Positions 49,077-62,644 are shown, counted from the stretch's first letter. The stretch is 64,000 nucleotides of DNA from Psettodes erumei (GCA_016785225.1 JAFBJZ010000410.1:496001-560000), one strand, 5' to 3'. The notes: generated from the sequence alone by a model not told the origin. Numbers and translations: made by a program.

Positions 49077-51789
49077 CTAAAGGCAGAGACAGAAAAAAGC
49101 AGTCTGTTGTAAGCAAAAGTCATGTAGTTATTACATTTAAATGCCACCAATTTCCTATCTTGATCACTTACAGTAGTCCTGCTGGCTGCTTAATACTGAA
49201 AGGTCATCCATCTTACTACCCTATACAGGTTGATTTGCATTTTCTAAATTTCAGTAGAATAATGAAAAAATGCTGTAAAATGTTCTTTTTGAGCTTTGGT
49301 TGAGCAAACTGATTCTTTGACTGCACTGACAGGGGTTTTAACGGAAACGGCAGTTACACGCAGCTGCTGTGTATCAGAGTTTCTGAGAAATGTTAGTATC
49401 ACTGAGATAATCAATGGAGAATGAGAGTAAGGGGGCAGAGCACACCAAGGAACATTCAGCATGTGAGTATAACTATGCAAAGTGTGAATATGAGACAGAC
49501 AGCAATAAAGAAAGAAGAAAAGAGGAAAGTGAACGATGAAGGACTGAAGGACAGAGAGAATAGTGGCAGACAAAATGATGGTCAGGACATTACATAAATT
49601 GGTGAAAAGAGTGCAGAGTGCAGCAGATATGACCCTCAACAATGAGGGAGCTGAGAGAGTCAAGACTTTGGGAGGGACAAGTGGGATGAGAGGGGTGGAT
49701 ATCATTTCTCCGAGGCAGTGACCTACAGTCTGGCTCTGGCACCGGCACACTGTTTAATCAAAGATATTCAAATTGCATTGGTTGACCTTTACAGGGGGTT
49801 TCACTCTGAGACTTTACTCGGCCGACGAGATTACGAGACTTTGAAGATATTATGGCAAGTGGAAGTGGCTTGATTGGTGTGTGTGTGTGTGTGTGATGGG
49901 GAGGACAGGCAAATTAGAACGAGCAGGGGTTATTTTCCGTTTGGCTTCTCTCAGCATCCAGCATTTCTGGGCAAACATCCTTTTCTAGAAAATGTAATAC
50001 AAGGCACGGATGATGTTGCTCTACATGGCCACACAGAGAAACCTGCCGACCTGAAGTCATACAATCAATGGACGTCGCAAATGCACGTGAAAATGCCTTT
50101 ACAGCTCCATAGATTCTGTATAAGTGATTCCAATCCTTTTTTCAATGATACAAACCTGACAAATGACTGATGCAACGGCTACTGCTTAATTAGTTCCTCC
50201 GCTTTCCAACCATCAAGCGCTCTTTCCGTAGCTGCCAGCCCTTCCTCCAGTCAGCCAGCCTCCCTGGCCTCAGTGCCGCCACCATCTGCTCCATTCGAGC
50301 TGCCGCCATCGCTGCTTTACCGCAGGCACGACCTGAGGTGTGCATGTGTGCGCTGGAATGGTGTTTGGCTCATTGTAATTAAAATGCTCATTAAAGTTCG
50401 TCAGTGGCTCAGCCTGGACTAGACCTGATTTTTAAAGATGAACATGTTTTTTTCAGACCCTACAGCAGCTGTCAACTAGGTCTCATATTCAGTTCAAACT
50501 TATTATATGAACTGACATACAACAGAAAAGTTGAACCCCCTCTCCAGAGTACACTTTTGGAGCTGAGGAAGCAGTTGCCACTTACTCTTTAGTATTATAC
50601 TGCAGATGTACTCCACATTACACAGTAAAGGTCGGATTCTGCTCATCGTTTGCTGCAATGCTAACATCAAATCCCTCTGCTCTTTATCAGAAAGTGTTCT
50701 GTTCTCATCGTTAAAAAAGACAAATCTGCTACTTCTTTATCAAGATATCCTTCAGCGGCATCCATCATATCTTTTCTTATATCTCCGTCCCTGCACACAT
50801 CTGTGCAGAGATAGCTCATCTCCGTCTGCGTAAACTACAAAAACATGCAAATTGCAGAGCCTGGGCTCCATAACTCATTTTGAACACAAAGTCCGGGGCA
50901 TTTTGAGGAGTGGTGCAATACACTAAAATTATTTCTTGTACCCTGTCAACACTTTGCTCTTACTCCTTCAATAAATTTTGAAAAGCTGAAAACCATCAGT
51001 CAAGAGAAGGAATTAAAAGGTTTTGGTCAACTGCAGGGAGCCACGTCAGATTGATTGCTATCTTTAAAATACTTTTTTTTCAGGTTTACATCTGAAGAGA
51101 CAAATGCAATTAAATTAGGGTCAAATGAATTAATATAGCAGAAGTAAGACATAGTAAGATGAATGGTGCCTTTATGGGTCAGTCAGCATCATGCATTCAC
51201 ATTTCAACTTAAAATATACCTGCTGTACATTTTTCATAAGCTCATACTCTCTACATGCAAGAACAAGGATTTCAAAAAGAAAAACAAAGAAGATGAACAA
51301 TGGACTATTGCATAGTTGACCTTGCCCCTATATTGAACAACATTGAGAGCTCATAAACTCCCAAATTGCTTTATGGATCGTTGGCTCTGCAAAGATTAGC
51401 GCACTTCCTCTCCTCTGTGATCCTCCATATTGCTGTGGGTACAGGCTGTGTGGGACAGAATGGCAGTGAGGGGACCTGAGCTATGGTGATAAATGAGATT
51501 TGCTGACCACACACACATAGTCTAGTTATTAGATGAAATGATTTAAGAGCAGCTACAAACTGAAAGCAAGTCTGTGTGAGGATCTGAAATTGGTCAGATC
51601 AATAAACGTACAGTATGTGTGTGTGGAGCTGAAAGGTTAGTGGGCAGCTGTAATAATCCGTTATTGAAACCCTGCTTGCAGGTGTGTGAGGTTATGTCTG
51701 TGTGTCATGATAAAAGATCAGAGGGGAGAGGTGAAAAGTCAGGAGAAAACAGCTCTCTAAAGCCAATATCAGCCGACGGCAGCACACAT

Positions 51790-51790
<1 letters not shown>

Positions 51791-51822
<32 letters not shown>
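51791..51822. repeat. (CA)n microsatellite
   Basis: About sixteen uninterrupted CA units. A (GA)n tract follows at about 51898-51926. Confidence 0.93.
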
Positions 51823-51826
<4 letters not shown>

Positions 51827-51897
51827 AAGAGAGGAACAGCAGTGACTCAGGGTGAGTAGGCAAGGTAAAGCCAAGGCAAAGAAAATAGAACTGAAAG

Positions 51898-51926
51898 AAG
51901 AGAGAGAGAGAGAGGGAGAGAGAGAG
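51898..51926. repeat. (GA)n microsatellite
   Basis: GA units with one GG interruption, near the CA repeat at 51791. Confidence 0.88.
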
Positions 51927-52051
51927 ACAGTGTTGGATTTGAGAGAGTGGGAATGACGTCTGGTAGCATTAGCATTGACACCGACACACTCAACTGTAAA
52001 CGCTTTTTTTCTCTGGGCTCATTTCAAAGTTGTTTAGATCCATCTGCTGTA

Positions 52052-52058
52052 CCCCCCC

Positions 52059-52093
<35 letters not shown>
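52052..52093 (-). repeat. compound (C)10-(CA)n microsatellite
   Basis: About ten C residues followed by some sixteen CA units. On the minus strand it reads (TG)n then a G run. Confidence 0.92.
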
Positions 52094-52095
<2 letters not shown>

Positions 52096-52247
52096 TCTTT
52101 TTCTCTTCCTTCAGCAAACCATTTCTCTCTCTCTGTCTCTCCCTCCCTCCACTCTTCCACCTTTCTCAGTCTCAGTGGTGGACAATGTAAGTATTTTCCT
52201 CCGTTAATGCATTGGGTAAAAGAGGCCTGTGTACACTTCACAGCTCT

Positions 52248-52248
<1 letters not shown>

Positions 52249-52278
<30 letters not shown>

Positions 52279-52298
52279 GAGAAAGAGAGAGAGAGAGA
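52249..52298. repeat. compound (GT)n-(GA)n microsatellite
   Basis: About fourteen GT units run into a GA-rich stretch. Confidence 0.9.
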
Positions 52299-53268
52299 CA
52301 GTGGTATCATCTTGACAGTCGTGTCTTGTGCATTGACAAAGACAAGGTGGGGCAGCCCACTGGCTCAGCTCATTACTCTAACTCCACAATGATAACGGTG
52401 TGGTTGAGCTTCTGGAACGCTTGCAGTTCTTTATTTTGATGACCTATCCATCGACCCTGATCTCCTTCCTGTGTGGACTTTGTGTCACTCCGTCACATCA
52501 CCTGACTTCCTCCTTGCCGTCATAATTACTGCAGCCACTAGAGGACTCTGTCTCCTGAACATGTCATATGGGGGCATTTGCTGCACTCGACCACGAAACG
52601 CTGCTTAACAATAACTTTGGGTTTATCTGTCTTTCAACCATTGTTTTTCCCATGGCCACAGAAGGCTGTTTTCAAATAAGGAACCAATGCTGTCATTATT
52701 CAGGATGGTCTGAAAAACTCAGCTCATGATCACCAGCCGATATTGAAAGAACAATAGCAGGATCAACCAAGAAAGGAAGACCAGGAGAGACAGGTGGATG
52801 AGTACAGGAGAGAAAGGTACAAAACGCTGTTGGATGGTGAAATTCAAGGAGCTTTTTATGCTTTTAGCAGTTCAAAAGTGCATTTACTCAAATGACTAAA
52901 AAGCCTGACCTTCTAACTAATAGATCATGAGCTTTTACAAAAGCAAAGACTAGAAGGATTAATAATGAGTTGGCAGCCTTTACAGATGCTCTTTTCTTTT
53001 TCTTTTTGATCCATCTTAAATACACAAGGAGTTTGTGCATCAGTACATCTGCAAGTATGTCCTCAGTAGTGCTGCTGGCACGTCTCTTAACTTGCTTTTC
53101 TATCTGAAACTGTCTGAACTTAATCTCCCCAAATTGAATTACAACTTAATCCCATCTCACACCGTTCTGTTCCTGGAACAGACAAATAACTTTAGCAACA
53201 ATGACGCCGCTGCCTCCTTATATTTTTAGAAAGCTATAGTGATTAATGTGGGACAGGTACGAGCAGAG

Positions 53269-53270
<2 letters not shown>

Positions 53271-53301
<31 letters not shown>
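53271..53301. repeat. (GT)n microsatellite
   Basis: About fifteen uninterrupted GT units in intron 1. Confidence 0.93.
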
Positions 53302-53302
<1 letters not shown>

Positions 53303-55087
53303 TGCTTTTGGCTGCAGAGCCTGTCTTTCTGATCCATCCACCGAGTGAGAGACGAAGGCAGACAGTTACCTCCTCCCTTATTCTCACTGACATATTGAGC
53401 TGTGCTTGTTCTCATTTCTCACTTCATCTGCCTCCTTGCTGTGTTTGCTCTCTCACCATGTCTCTGTCTTTGGTTGGAAATCCGCATCCTGCATGGGAAC
53501 AGCGGACTCCGCCGCTACCGGTAAATATGATTATGAAAAATATTAATTTATGTAGGAAGGAAAATCGAGATTATGTGAGAATAATTCAAACTCAGGAGCA
53601 AACTCCAATCGAATTCAAACCGGGGCAAGGCACCTAATGCCCTTCCAACTGGTCCCCAGGTGCTGCAGGACGGCTGCTCGCTGCCCCCGGTGTGTACACT
53701 CATACCTCCCAGGGCACTGATACTACAGGAAAGGCTGTAACCTTCGGGTTTTGAGCCATGATGGCCGACTGAGTGGGTGGTGCAGAAGCTGCAGGGGTCA
53801 GTGGGAGGATGTGAACATGACACAAGTAAAACAGAGTGGTCAAAGCTCCGACACAAGGTCACGACCCCTGTTCTCTGGATAGTGGTGTATTTTCAGCACG
53901 GAAAAAAATTAAGAAAGATGCAGTAAACTTACAGTTTGCAAATCTCAATGCAAGAAAAAACATCTCAAGTGTCTCAAAAGCATGTATGATGTGAAAGTTT
54001 TAATAATGTTGGGGGGGCGGTGATTGAGGTCTTGGGTGGGAAGGAAAATTAAGTCTGAGACTCAACTGAAGTGAAACGACAAAGCTGAGGTCACGGTCAC
54101 ACACACAACAATCAGGATCCGTTACGCATAGAAAGGAAACGGCACTCAATTTTTAAGCATTTATTCTGCTTTATTCCAACCGCTTCAGGACAGCCTAATC
54201 AATAAAGTTCAAAATAAGTCAACTGAGGTAGAAAACCGATAACAACATTTTAAAGACTTTTTTTCAGCCCTGAGCTCGACACTCGAGAATAACATCTGGT
54301 GCTCCCTCAGTCACTTCTGCTTTCATTTCAAATTCACCGTTCAAGTTCATAATTATTGATTAGACTGGTCTGAACTGAGGAATAACACCGGGGGAATTAT
54401 TAAATTAAGCACATTTCTTCTTTGGGGTTTCAGCTGGAGGAAAATGAAGCATAGAAACAATTGTGTCGACCACTGAGCTGGATAAATCATGCATGTGGGG
54501 TTTTATTATCAAAAACAGGAAAGGATGAGGGGGATTTTTATCCAGGCTCAATTATGTAATGTATAATATAATGAGATTTTCATCATTGATTAATCTGCTG
54601 GGATTTATTCAATTATTAATCTTCCGGTCTATCAAATGAAAAAGTTGTGTTGCTTTTTTTTGCCTCTGTGTAACAAATGAGCTGCAGTTGACAGGAAACT
54701 CTGGGGATTACACAACTGAAATGTGATGCAGCTGAAGCTCGCTGTCAGAACCAAATAAGAGAAGTTGCAGAAATTTGGTCTCGTACTGCTAAGACACAAA
54801 ATTGTTGTTTTCTTCCCAGTCCTCGACTACAGTCTGGTTCCTGGAAGCTGTCAGCATCACAGTCTTCCTTGGAGAAAGGAATGTACAGTTACGAGAACTC
54901 CTCCGCCATGAGCTGCAGTTCCATCCAAGAGAAGCCACAATCTAATCCCTTCATCGCAAACCACACGCACACACACAGACACACAGCAACACACAAAGGT
55001 CCCTGCACTCCCACACTCCTGGCTTCAAATGAACCCAGGAGCCTGGACCACATCAGTAGTTATTACTGAACCCACCAGCCTTCCTTC

Positions 55088-55140
55088 CCCATCACCACCA
55101 TCATCATCCTCCTCCTCCTCATCATCGTCATCATCATCGT
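55088..55140. repeat. mixed trinucleotide repeat (CAT/CCT type)
   Basis: ATC, TCC and TCG triplets alternate over about 50 bases. It gives a chance serine-rich frame on the plus strand, which is not a gene. Confidence 0.85.
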
Positions 55141-56091
55141 TTTCTTCTCTGCTACTGACACACACACACACACTCCTGTGTGAGGCTGTGCTGACCAGGT
55201 GGCCGTGCAGCTTTTAGGCTCAGCTCTCTGTGTGTGAGCTACCTGTATGTGAAATGAGAATGTTTCATTCCAAAATGAAAAACCCACCATTTAAAAAAAT
55301 CACCTACAGTACTTTTACAAAATGACTGACAGTGCAAATTAAACTCTGGCTTAGTTCTTTTTTTCTTTTTCTTTTTTTTTACTGACTCAGAGGTTGCCCT
55401 TGGTTAATAGAATGGTAAAAATTTTACACTTTTAATAATGAATGTCAAATTTATGGTATTTCAGAGCTTTTATGTGCATTTTAATACACTGATAGTATAT
55501 TTAGAACTCCTCAAGCACATATAAAAAGGTCGACACGACCTCCTGCCCGCTTTGCAGCAGTCAAACACTTCCATTCATATTTTAGGAATTAGTTCATGCT
55601 CCGTTCATTCAGTTCATTTGGCACAAGCACCAGGCCCACAGCCCCACAGCGACAGATGTATCAAAACAATTAAGTGGTAGAATAACTGCTAAGTAAATCA
55701 AAAAAAGAAAAGTGGACACACAGAACAGTTGTTTTAACTTTGCACATTAAGGGATCCTGAAGGAGCTGTTAATCTTGTGGGACCCAGGTTAATCTTGTTC
55801 TAATCAGCTCTCCACTCCACACCCATGTTAATCCAGATCGACGTTTACTTTTCTGCACCTGCATGAGTCAGACCAAGCACCCCAAGTGCAAGAGAAAACA
55901 GAACAATGCTACAGAAGCCTACAGAGGAATTTTCATTTTGCATGTGATATGGTTTCCTGGCTTCCCCACCAGGTTCACTTCAAATTGTCCCTGACAGCTC
56001 TGGGCGTCTGATCTGGGGCCAGCGGGGTTTCACAGCCATCAATCATCTCTCAGCGGGGTCCCTTCCCCTTCATGCTCACCGACTGCCCTCA

Positions 56092-56285
56092 CCCCCATGT
56101 AGCTCCTCTTCCCACCTCCACCTCCTCTGATATTTCCTTACCACTTGTTTTATTCCTCCCCTTCTTCCATCGTTTCCCTCTCCTTCAGCTTTAACTTTCC
56201 ATCCTTTCTCTCATTATTTTCCTTTTTATTCCTCCTCTTCCCACCTTTCTTTCCTTTTTCTTGTATGTCTCTTAATCCTTACCCT
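56092..56285. repeat. pyrimidine-rich tract
   Basis: Nearly 200 bases are dominated by C and T on the plus strand (TTCCTCC, CTTTCC words). Unlike the tracts beside exons 12 and 15, the transcript here is purine-rich. Confidence 0.75.
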
Positions 56286-57067
56286 AGCAGTCACCATCAA
56301 TTATCATTCCATCTATGTCTGCAACACATGCATGCACACACACACACACACCACAAAATGCAACCCCAAAATGCACTTACAAGCACGAGGGACAAAACTC
56401 GGAAATGCACATCCACTTCTGCAACACACACACATTAACACTCGACCTCCTCCATCAAAAGGGCAATCATATCTCAGCAGGCACTGGGATATCACCTGCT
56501 ACACTGACACAGGTGAGCGGTGGGGGGGTGGTCATTTAGATGTGTGTGTGTGTCTGTGCATGTGCATGAGAGTGCGTGTGTGCGTGTGTCTGTGCATGTG
56601 CACAAGAGTGTGTGTGAGTCAGACACAGGTTTAATGACTCGTCCCAGCCAATTTTCAGCCGGTGGCTTCTCTTTGTGAGGAAATGAGGTTTGTAGTTAAT
56701 GTAGCACAGAAGGGCTGCCTGTGATCATGTGTATGTGTGTGCGTGCGTGTGTGTGTGTGAGTGTGTGTGTGTGTGTTGGTTCCAGTGAGTTAGCTCCAAG
56801 CAGAATATTAGTAGGAACCATATGGGAGAAATCATTATGAAGGAAGGTTCGAGAACATTTATGCCACGAGCCCTGTGTGTTGCAATATAGCAGTTATGGA
56901 AAGATACGCCTTTGGTGTAAATATGCATTGTGTGTGTCTGTATGTGTGTTTAGCTATACTCTCCTTTTATAAATCACATTGTGTATGTGTTGTGCAAGAT
57001 GCACAAACTGAAGTTATTTTGAGCACAAGCAGTCACCTTCAAATTGTGTATAAACTGGAGTGGTTTG

Positions 57068-57068
<1 letters not shown>

Positions 57069-57098
<30 letters not shown>
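57069..57098. repeat. (CA)n microsatellite
   Basis: About fifteen uninterrupted CA units in intron 1. Confidence 0.93.
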
Positions 57099-57100
<2 letters not shown>

Positions 57101-57510
57101 GCACAACAGATGCGGCCTGCGCTGTCATTTTGCCCCACCACCGCCACCACCAAAAAAATAACATGCACTCAAAAGCACCACTGCTCACGCAAAACCAGCC
57201 TGTATTTCAGCACGGCTGCACATGTAAACACACTAACAGTCAGAGGACTGGGGTTACTGGCCTCCCACAGGAGGAAATAAGTTTGGGTTGGATGTAATGA
57301 GCAACTGAAAGGCAAATGAGCCCTTCAGTGTGACGGCCTCTATCTAAACCCAGACAGCCTGTGTCTGGGGAGATGCTTTATTGCTGAGAGAATCCAAAAT
57401 GTCATTCATCTATCTGTACACGGACGCACATGCCCCCCCATATCTCCCCACCACCACTTCATTCCACTGCTGTCATCTTTCTCTCGCTACTCCTCCACAT
57501 CCCTTCCTTA

Positions 57511-57539
57511 CCCCCCCCCCCAAACACACACACACACAA
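57511..57539 (-). repeat. compound (C)11-(CA)n microsatellite
   Basis: Eleven C residues, then AAACACA and CA units. The design and polarity on the minus strand match the other compound loci. Confidence 0.85.
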
Positions 57540-57735
57540 CCCAGCTCTTTCTCCGGGCTTGGTCTTCGCCTGTTCCCCCTCCCTCTGCGTCTAGCTCCCC
57601 ACTTCTGTCAGGAAAGCGTTGGAACAATTAATTAGTTACCAACAACCGACTATTTTCCATCACTGTTGACTAAGTTTTAGCAATGTATATAATTGTTTGT
57701 TAAAAAGCCATTTTGTGCAACATGCAGGGGATGTA

Positions 57736-57960
57736 AGGCTGCAGCCTACAACTGTTTTCGTTATAGATTAACTTGCTCATTACTTTCCTGATTCAATTAT
57801 GAACTGTTTTGTCTCAAAACGTCACAAATTCATTTCCCCGAGCTGAAGGTGACACATTAAAATGACCAAACAACTGGTCCAAGCCCCAAAGTAATCAGTT
57901 TTCTTTCATGCACAACAAAGTAAAGCAACAAATCAGCTCATGCTGATGTGAGCAGTGCAG
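57736..57960 (+). repeat. old copy of a teleost dispersed repeat
   Basis: The stretch starts GGCTGCAGCCTACAACTG and continues through TTTTCGTTATAGATTAAC, GTTTTGTCTCAAAACGTC, GAGCTGAAGGTGAC, CAAGCCCCAAAGTAATCAGT and AAAGCAACAAATCAGCTCA. In that order these resemble the common fish repeat that I remember as beginning GGCTGCAACTAACGATTA and containing CCCAAGGTGAC and CCCAAAGATATTCAGTTT segments. I do not recall its class with certainty (a short nonautonomous element). The copy is strongly diverged and has no coding capacity. Confidence 0.6.
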
Positions 57961-58189
57961 TCATCCCAGAGTTTGATCAGTGCTTAACATCAGGCTTTGA
58001 TATTTAAAGATTACCAAAGAGCAGATTTGTTTCAATTTTATTCCTCAAATGTTTGGAGGGAAATCCACTAAAAAAAAAATCAAAAGGCATAGGTTCTTAA
58101 AATGATACCATGATGTGTGTTGTAAGCTGTGAAGTGAATTGGACCTCACTTCACCAGCATAGCTGAAAATCAGCCAAAAGGCGAGTTAT

Positions 58190-58243
58190 GTTTTTGTTTT
58201 TTGTTTTTGTTTTTTTTGGTTTTTTTTTTTTTTTGGGGGGGGG
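58190..58243. repeat. T/G homopolymer tract
   Basis: TTTTTG-type units grow into sixteen T residues followed by about nine G. On the minus strand it reads C run, A run and CAAAA units, a pattern that can mark the tail of a retroposed sequence, though no body is recognisable. Confidence 0.75.
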
Positions 58244-59040
58244 ACGACTCTGCAGTTTGTCTGAAAATATTCCAGCAAATACAGGAAACTCAAACCTCAA
58301 GATAAAAACTCCAGGAAGAAGCAGACAAAACGGCAGCTTCACAAAAAAAACATATTACAGCATCATTTCATTGAAAAAAATAACTCCTCGGATGCTTTGA
58401 ACATCAGAGATTGCTGATGTGCAACAGAATGTGTAAGCAGGGTATTTTTTTTAAAGAAGATCAAGGCTTGGAACAGATACAGTCTGCGAACTGGCTCTTC
58501 AGCCACATATTGCAGCCCTAGGCGCAAAATTCAACAGAGACAATCGGCCGAAAACATGGCAACAGCATCAAACAGTCCTCCGTGTCTTGAAACTGATCCC
58601 AGTCTGCCGAAAAACCGCTTGAAAAACTGGCGCCAGGAGTAAAATATGGAACTATTTTGTTTTACAGAGCCGGCCGAGATGGACGTCCAGCCGAGGCCCT
58701 GAAGCCCCCTGCGCTGGAGTCACTTTAAAACTCGTCCGTCAAGTGCGGGCTCTGGTTTGTGACACTGCTTTAAATTTACAGGTACCGAACCTGGAGTCTG
58801 GTTTGTCATCTAATATCCCTGCTCTTCTTTTTGTGTTTTAGGTCGTCTGTCTTAACCACATAACACTCCTCAGTTTTTCTTCCTCCTCCTCCTTTACCCC
58901 ATTTTTGTCTTTTTGTTTTTAATCCTACACGGCCGCTCCATTCATCTTTGGCTAAATCAATAACCATTCGCTGGCGTGCAGGAGTCGAGGGATGTAAATA
59001 GCAGAAATCTGACATTCACAGGATATAAAACAACAGGCTT

Positions 59041-59186
59041 TCGATATAATCAACGGGAGCGCTGCCGCCATTCCTCAAACAATCCATAGCCTTATTAAAA
59101 AGGGGCCAATAATTTAGCCCTGCACGCGGCCAACGGAGGGCGCATGACAATAGTGGCTGATGAGTCAGGACTTGTGGCGATGACAG
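59041..59186. promoter_or_regulatory. candidate conserved noncoding element
   Basis: Repeat-free complex sequence with GGAGCGCTGCCGCCATT, AAACAATCC and GACAATAG (SOX-like words), CCAATAATTTAG, CACGCGGCC and an AP-1-type TGAGTCA at 59161-59167. It retains CpGs. Function is inferred from composition only. Confidence 0.28.
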
Positions 59187-62100
59187 GGTGAGGAGGGATG
59201 GGAGGGAGCAATGGAGGGTGAGGACACAGTGCGGGGTAATTTGTATTAGTGTTCAGAGTGTGATATTATGTGTGTGTTGCATCATTTTTCTTTTTCTCTC
59301 TGGTCTCTGCCTGGATTTATTTGAGCAGGTCGTGTTTTATGAAGTTATTTACTCTTTCAGCTAAAAATCTTTACAGTAATGAGTACAATTTTTTTCATAT
59401 AGTTCATTCATTTGCCTTTGTTTGTGGACTCAACAGGCTTGATTCCTTTAACAGGAAGAGGACAAACAGATTGATGGCAGGACATGGGGAGGAAGCGCAA
59501 GAAAAATAAAACAAAAAAACCCCAAAACACCAGAGTGCTGTCAGGGAGGAACCCGTCAAAATATACACTAAAGCTGCTGCAACAAGATTACTGTGTTAAA
59601 AGAATGCTGTGTATGTGTTGATGAGCCTATTAATGTGCATTATGTGTGCATACAGTGTTAAGTGTAAGAAACTCTGCTGTCAGTTGTGTGTGTATGTGTG
59701 AGTTTCTCGGAGAGTTGTGTGTTTGTGTCTGTTTGTGCCTCCCTGACACCCATCAGCCAGCGAGTTGTCAAACGCTCAGCAGGAGAGTCTGTCTGTGTGA
59801 GTCACTCTTCCTTCTGTCGACCTGCTTCTTTCACATTCACCAAAAGAAGGACAAAAAAAAGCAACCCTCTCATCTTGACCTTTCAGTGCGGCCATCCAGA
59901 GCAATCGATAATTATGAAATTAAATGGGTTACTGCGCTCAGTGCTAACTGAGAGATGGTTATTGCTCATTGGAGGTAGTAATGAACTCAGGAGCTTGTGA
60001 GTAATTACCAGCAACCCTCCTACCTCCACCCTCGCTGAGAGCTGATGGCACATCACTGCGCATCTGAGCAGGCCATGTTCGGACAAAACTACACTTTCTG
60101 ATTAGTACAAGCCTACACACACATACAGCGATCCTGGCTGACCTTTATTTTAAAGAAGAAGTGTTCGCATAAAAGGTAAAGCTGCAAAATACAGCCAAGA
60201 ATGAAGAGAAGGAAACTTTCAAGACATGAACAAACCATCTATTCAGACTATACAGAAAAGCCTCAATTAGACCTGGTGTTAAAAATGTGATCTCACAGTT
60301 TTTTAGGTTACAAACATGGGACTGCAATTTTTTTTTATCCACATGGAGCTATTGGAAAATTTGATAAAGGTTAAAATTGAAAGACAGGAATGTGTAATTT
60401 AGGTAATTACCCAACGCTGACACAGCATTCATCTAAATAATTTTAATATTAATGACCCCAAAAAGTAGGTTTTCAAGCTGATCTTATGGAGGAAAAAAGG
60501 AGGAAAACTATTAAATTGACTTTAATTCCGCATTTCACTGTGTAAGAAAAGATGAAATGCAGCTCACTGACCCCACAAAGAAAGTATTTTCTTTTAACTG
60601 GAGACCTTGGAGAAAAACCATTTGTAACATTGTGTCACACAGCATCTTCTTCCTCTCTCATTTGACTTGAATGCAAGACCTCGATGCTGCGACTTAATTA
60701 CTTTTGTCACTTCAGTTGGCAGAGAAAAAAAAGTGCCACAACCTTTCTTTTGGCATAGTGACAATGTAAAGGCAGCGAGTGTGAAGAGGAGAGCTCGCTG
60801 TGGGACGAGCAGGGGTTATTTTATGTTGAAGAAACAATTTAACCACAGTCATCACTATTTCACTTCCTCCAGGATGTTAAATGAAGTGTGGCTTCACAGC
60901 TCGAGCGATTCCAGTCTTAATATTAATATTTGGTCTACAATAAAGAAACCAATTTGGGTGCCTGTATATTTTTCTAAATGCTGCTTGAGACACACACTTT
61001 GCCAGTTTCTTGTTAAAATTAATTTCACACAATTATTTGTAAAAGGCCACCAAACTTTTAAATCCACAAGCATTTAAAGTTTGGTGTCAGATGAGCCAAT
61101 TTCCAGAAGAAAAAAAACTCCCTCCCAGCAAGAAAATCTGAATTACTTTTACATTTCTCTGAATATAAAGTGAAGATGTAAAGAATTAGCTTAAGGAGGT
61201 CTGACGATGTTTGAGTTAGCAGAACTGAGAGATTATATGTACTCTGGAAACCTCGAGCGATTTAATGAAACTTTTGTGCAAATATGTTCAAACTTTTCTG
61301 GTCACATCATCAAATTAATTCCTCCGCTGAGTGACGTGACTTTCCTCACTGAGGATTTTCACCGGCCACCGTGTCTTTGAGTGTCAGTGTACCTCTGTTA
61401 TGGTGCTTTTGAGTATTACTTTGTTTTCTTCAAAATGTAATTTTGAAACATTCATTGTGTATCTGCTCTGCCGATTTGAACCTGGAAGGAGGAAGGAAAG
61501 AAGGAAGGAAGATTTTCCAGCCACAGAACAAGGTTTCCCATTTGTACGCCATGATGTGGTGCGAGTAGCAGCTGTCCTGGGGGCCGGGGCGCTGCCTGCT
61601 CCGCTGCTCTGCGGGGATTCGATATGAAGGAGGAAGAGGTAGCGGCAGGTAGGCAGGTAGGGAAGTTTCCTTCCATCCAAGCTGACAGTGTTGACTAATG
61701 ACAGGGGAGTGTGTATCTGAGGCAGGCGTGCCTTTTCTTTACAAGTAAGCACACGAGTGATAGAGAGTATAGGCAAGATAAGGGGGGGTGGCGCTGGAGG
61801 AGACGGGAAAGAGCTTAGTCTGCCTTTAGGGGGGATACAAAATCGAGGGGGATGAAAGGTAGATACTTTCGCAGGTGGGCTGGAAGGGAGGAGCAGGAGG
61901 AGTGAGGAGTTTTGGAAAGAAAGGGAAGAAAGAACTAAGAGTTTTGTCTCTCTGTCGTGGAGCCTGGAAAATAAGCAGACTGCATGGTTGCCACATTATT
62001 GAAAATGCCGTCACAGAGATCTGCCATTTCAACCAGAACCAGCCAGCTCCATTTCAAACCTCGAGCTTTATAACTGCCTGCCAGAAGAGTTCACTGGCAA

Positions 62101-62644
62101 CACTGGAAAGGTGTCTTGGCACAAGTGACGTCAGCGAATAATGCCGGGAGTTTAACACTTCGTTTAAAAAGTAAATTTTCAACCACTTTAACTTAAAGAC
62201 ATTAGGGTTTTTTTAGGTTGTCTCATTTAGCTGGAACTTCCTCTTACAACACATAGAATGAGATCAATCACATAATGAGATCCAAGTCAATTTCCTCATT
62301 ACAGACAATGACCTGCCGCTGGTTTCATTAAAGGAAGACCGGGGGATTCTCCAGATCCCCTGGACTCAGGAAGCCTGCACCAGTTTCACCAGCGGAGATT
62401 AATTAAATCTCTATTCATTAAAATGGACTCTGGAACCATTAATGCCAAACTCAAACAACAGACAACGCATGAATATTTAATGTTCTCAACAGGACCGCCT
62501 GCACAGCTGAAACCCACATCACATTCATCACACAATATTTGATGCAAAAGCTGTTGAGGAAGTTGTGGACGATTCTCTTTGCCGCAAGAAGAGTCAACAC
62601 TGTGTCCTGTGTAGAAAGCACGCACATATAAGATTATCCAAGCT

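Noticed and set aside
49244..49750. 168-codon open frame on the minus strand upstream of exon 2
   Set aside because: It lies in a purine-biased tract, where the C/T-rich opposite strand has few stop codons. The composition (Leu, Ser, Phe, Thr) reflects that bias, and no family resemblance is seen.
55029..55217. Serine-rich open frame on the plus strand
   Set aside because: It is simply the translation of a trinucleotide repeat and CA repeats.
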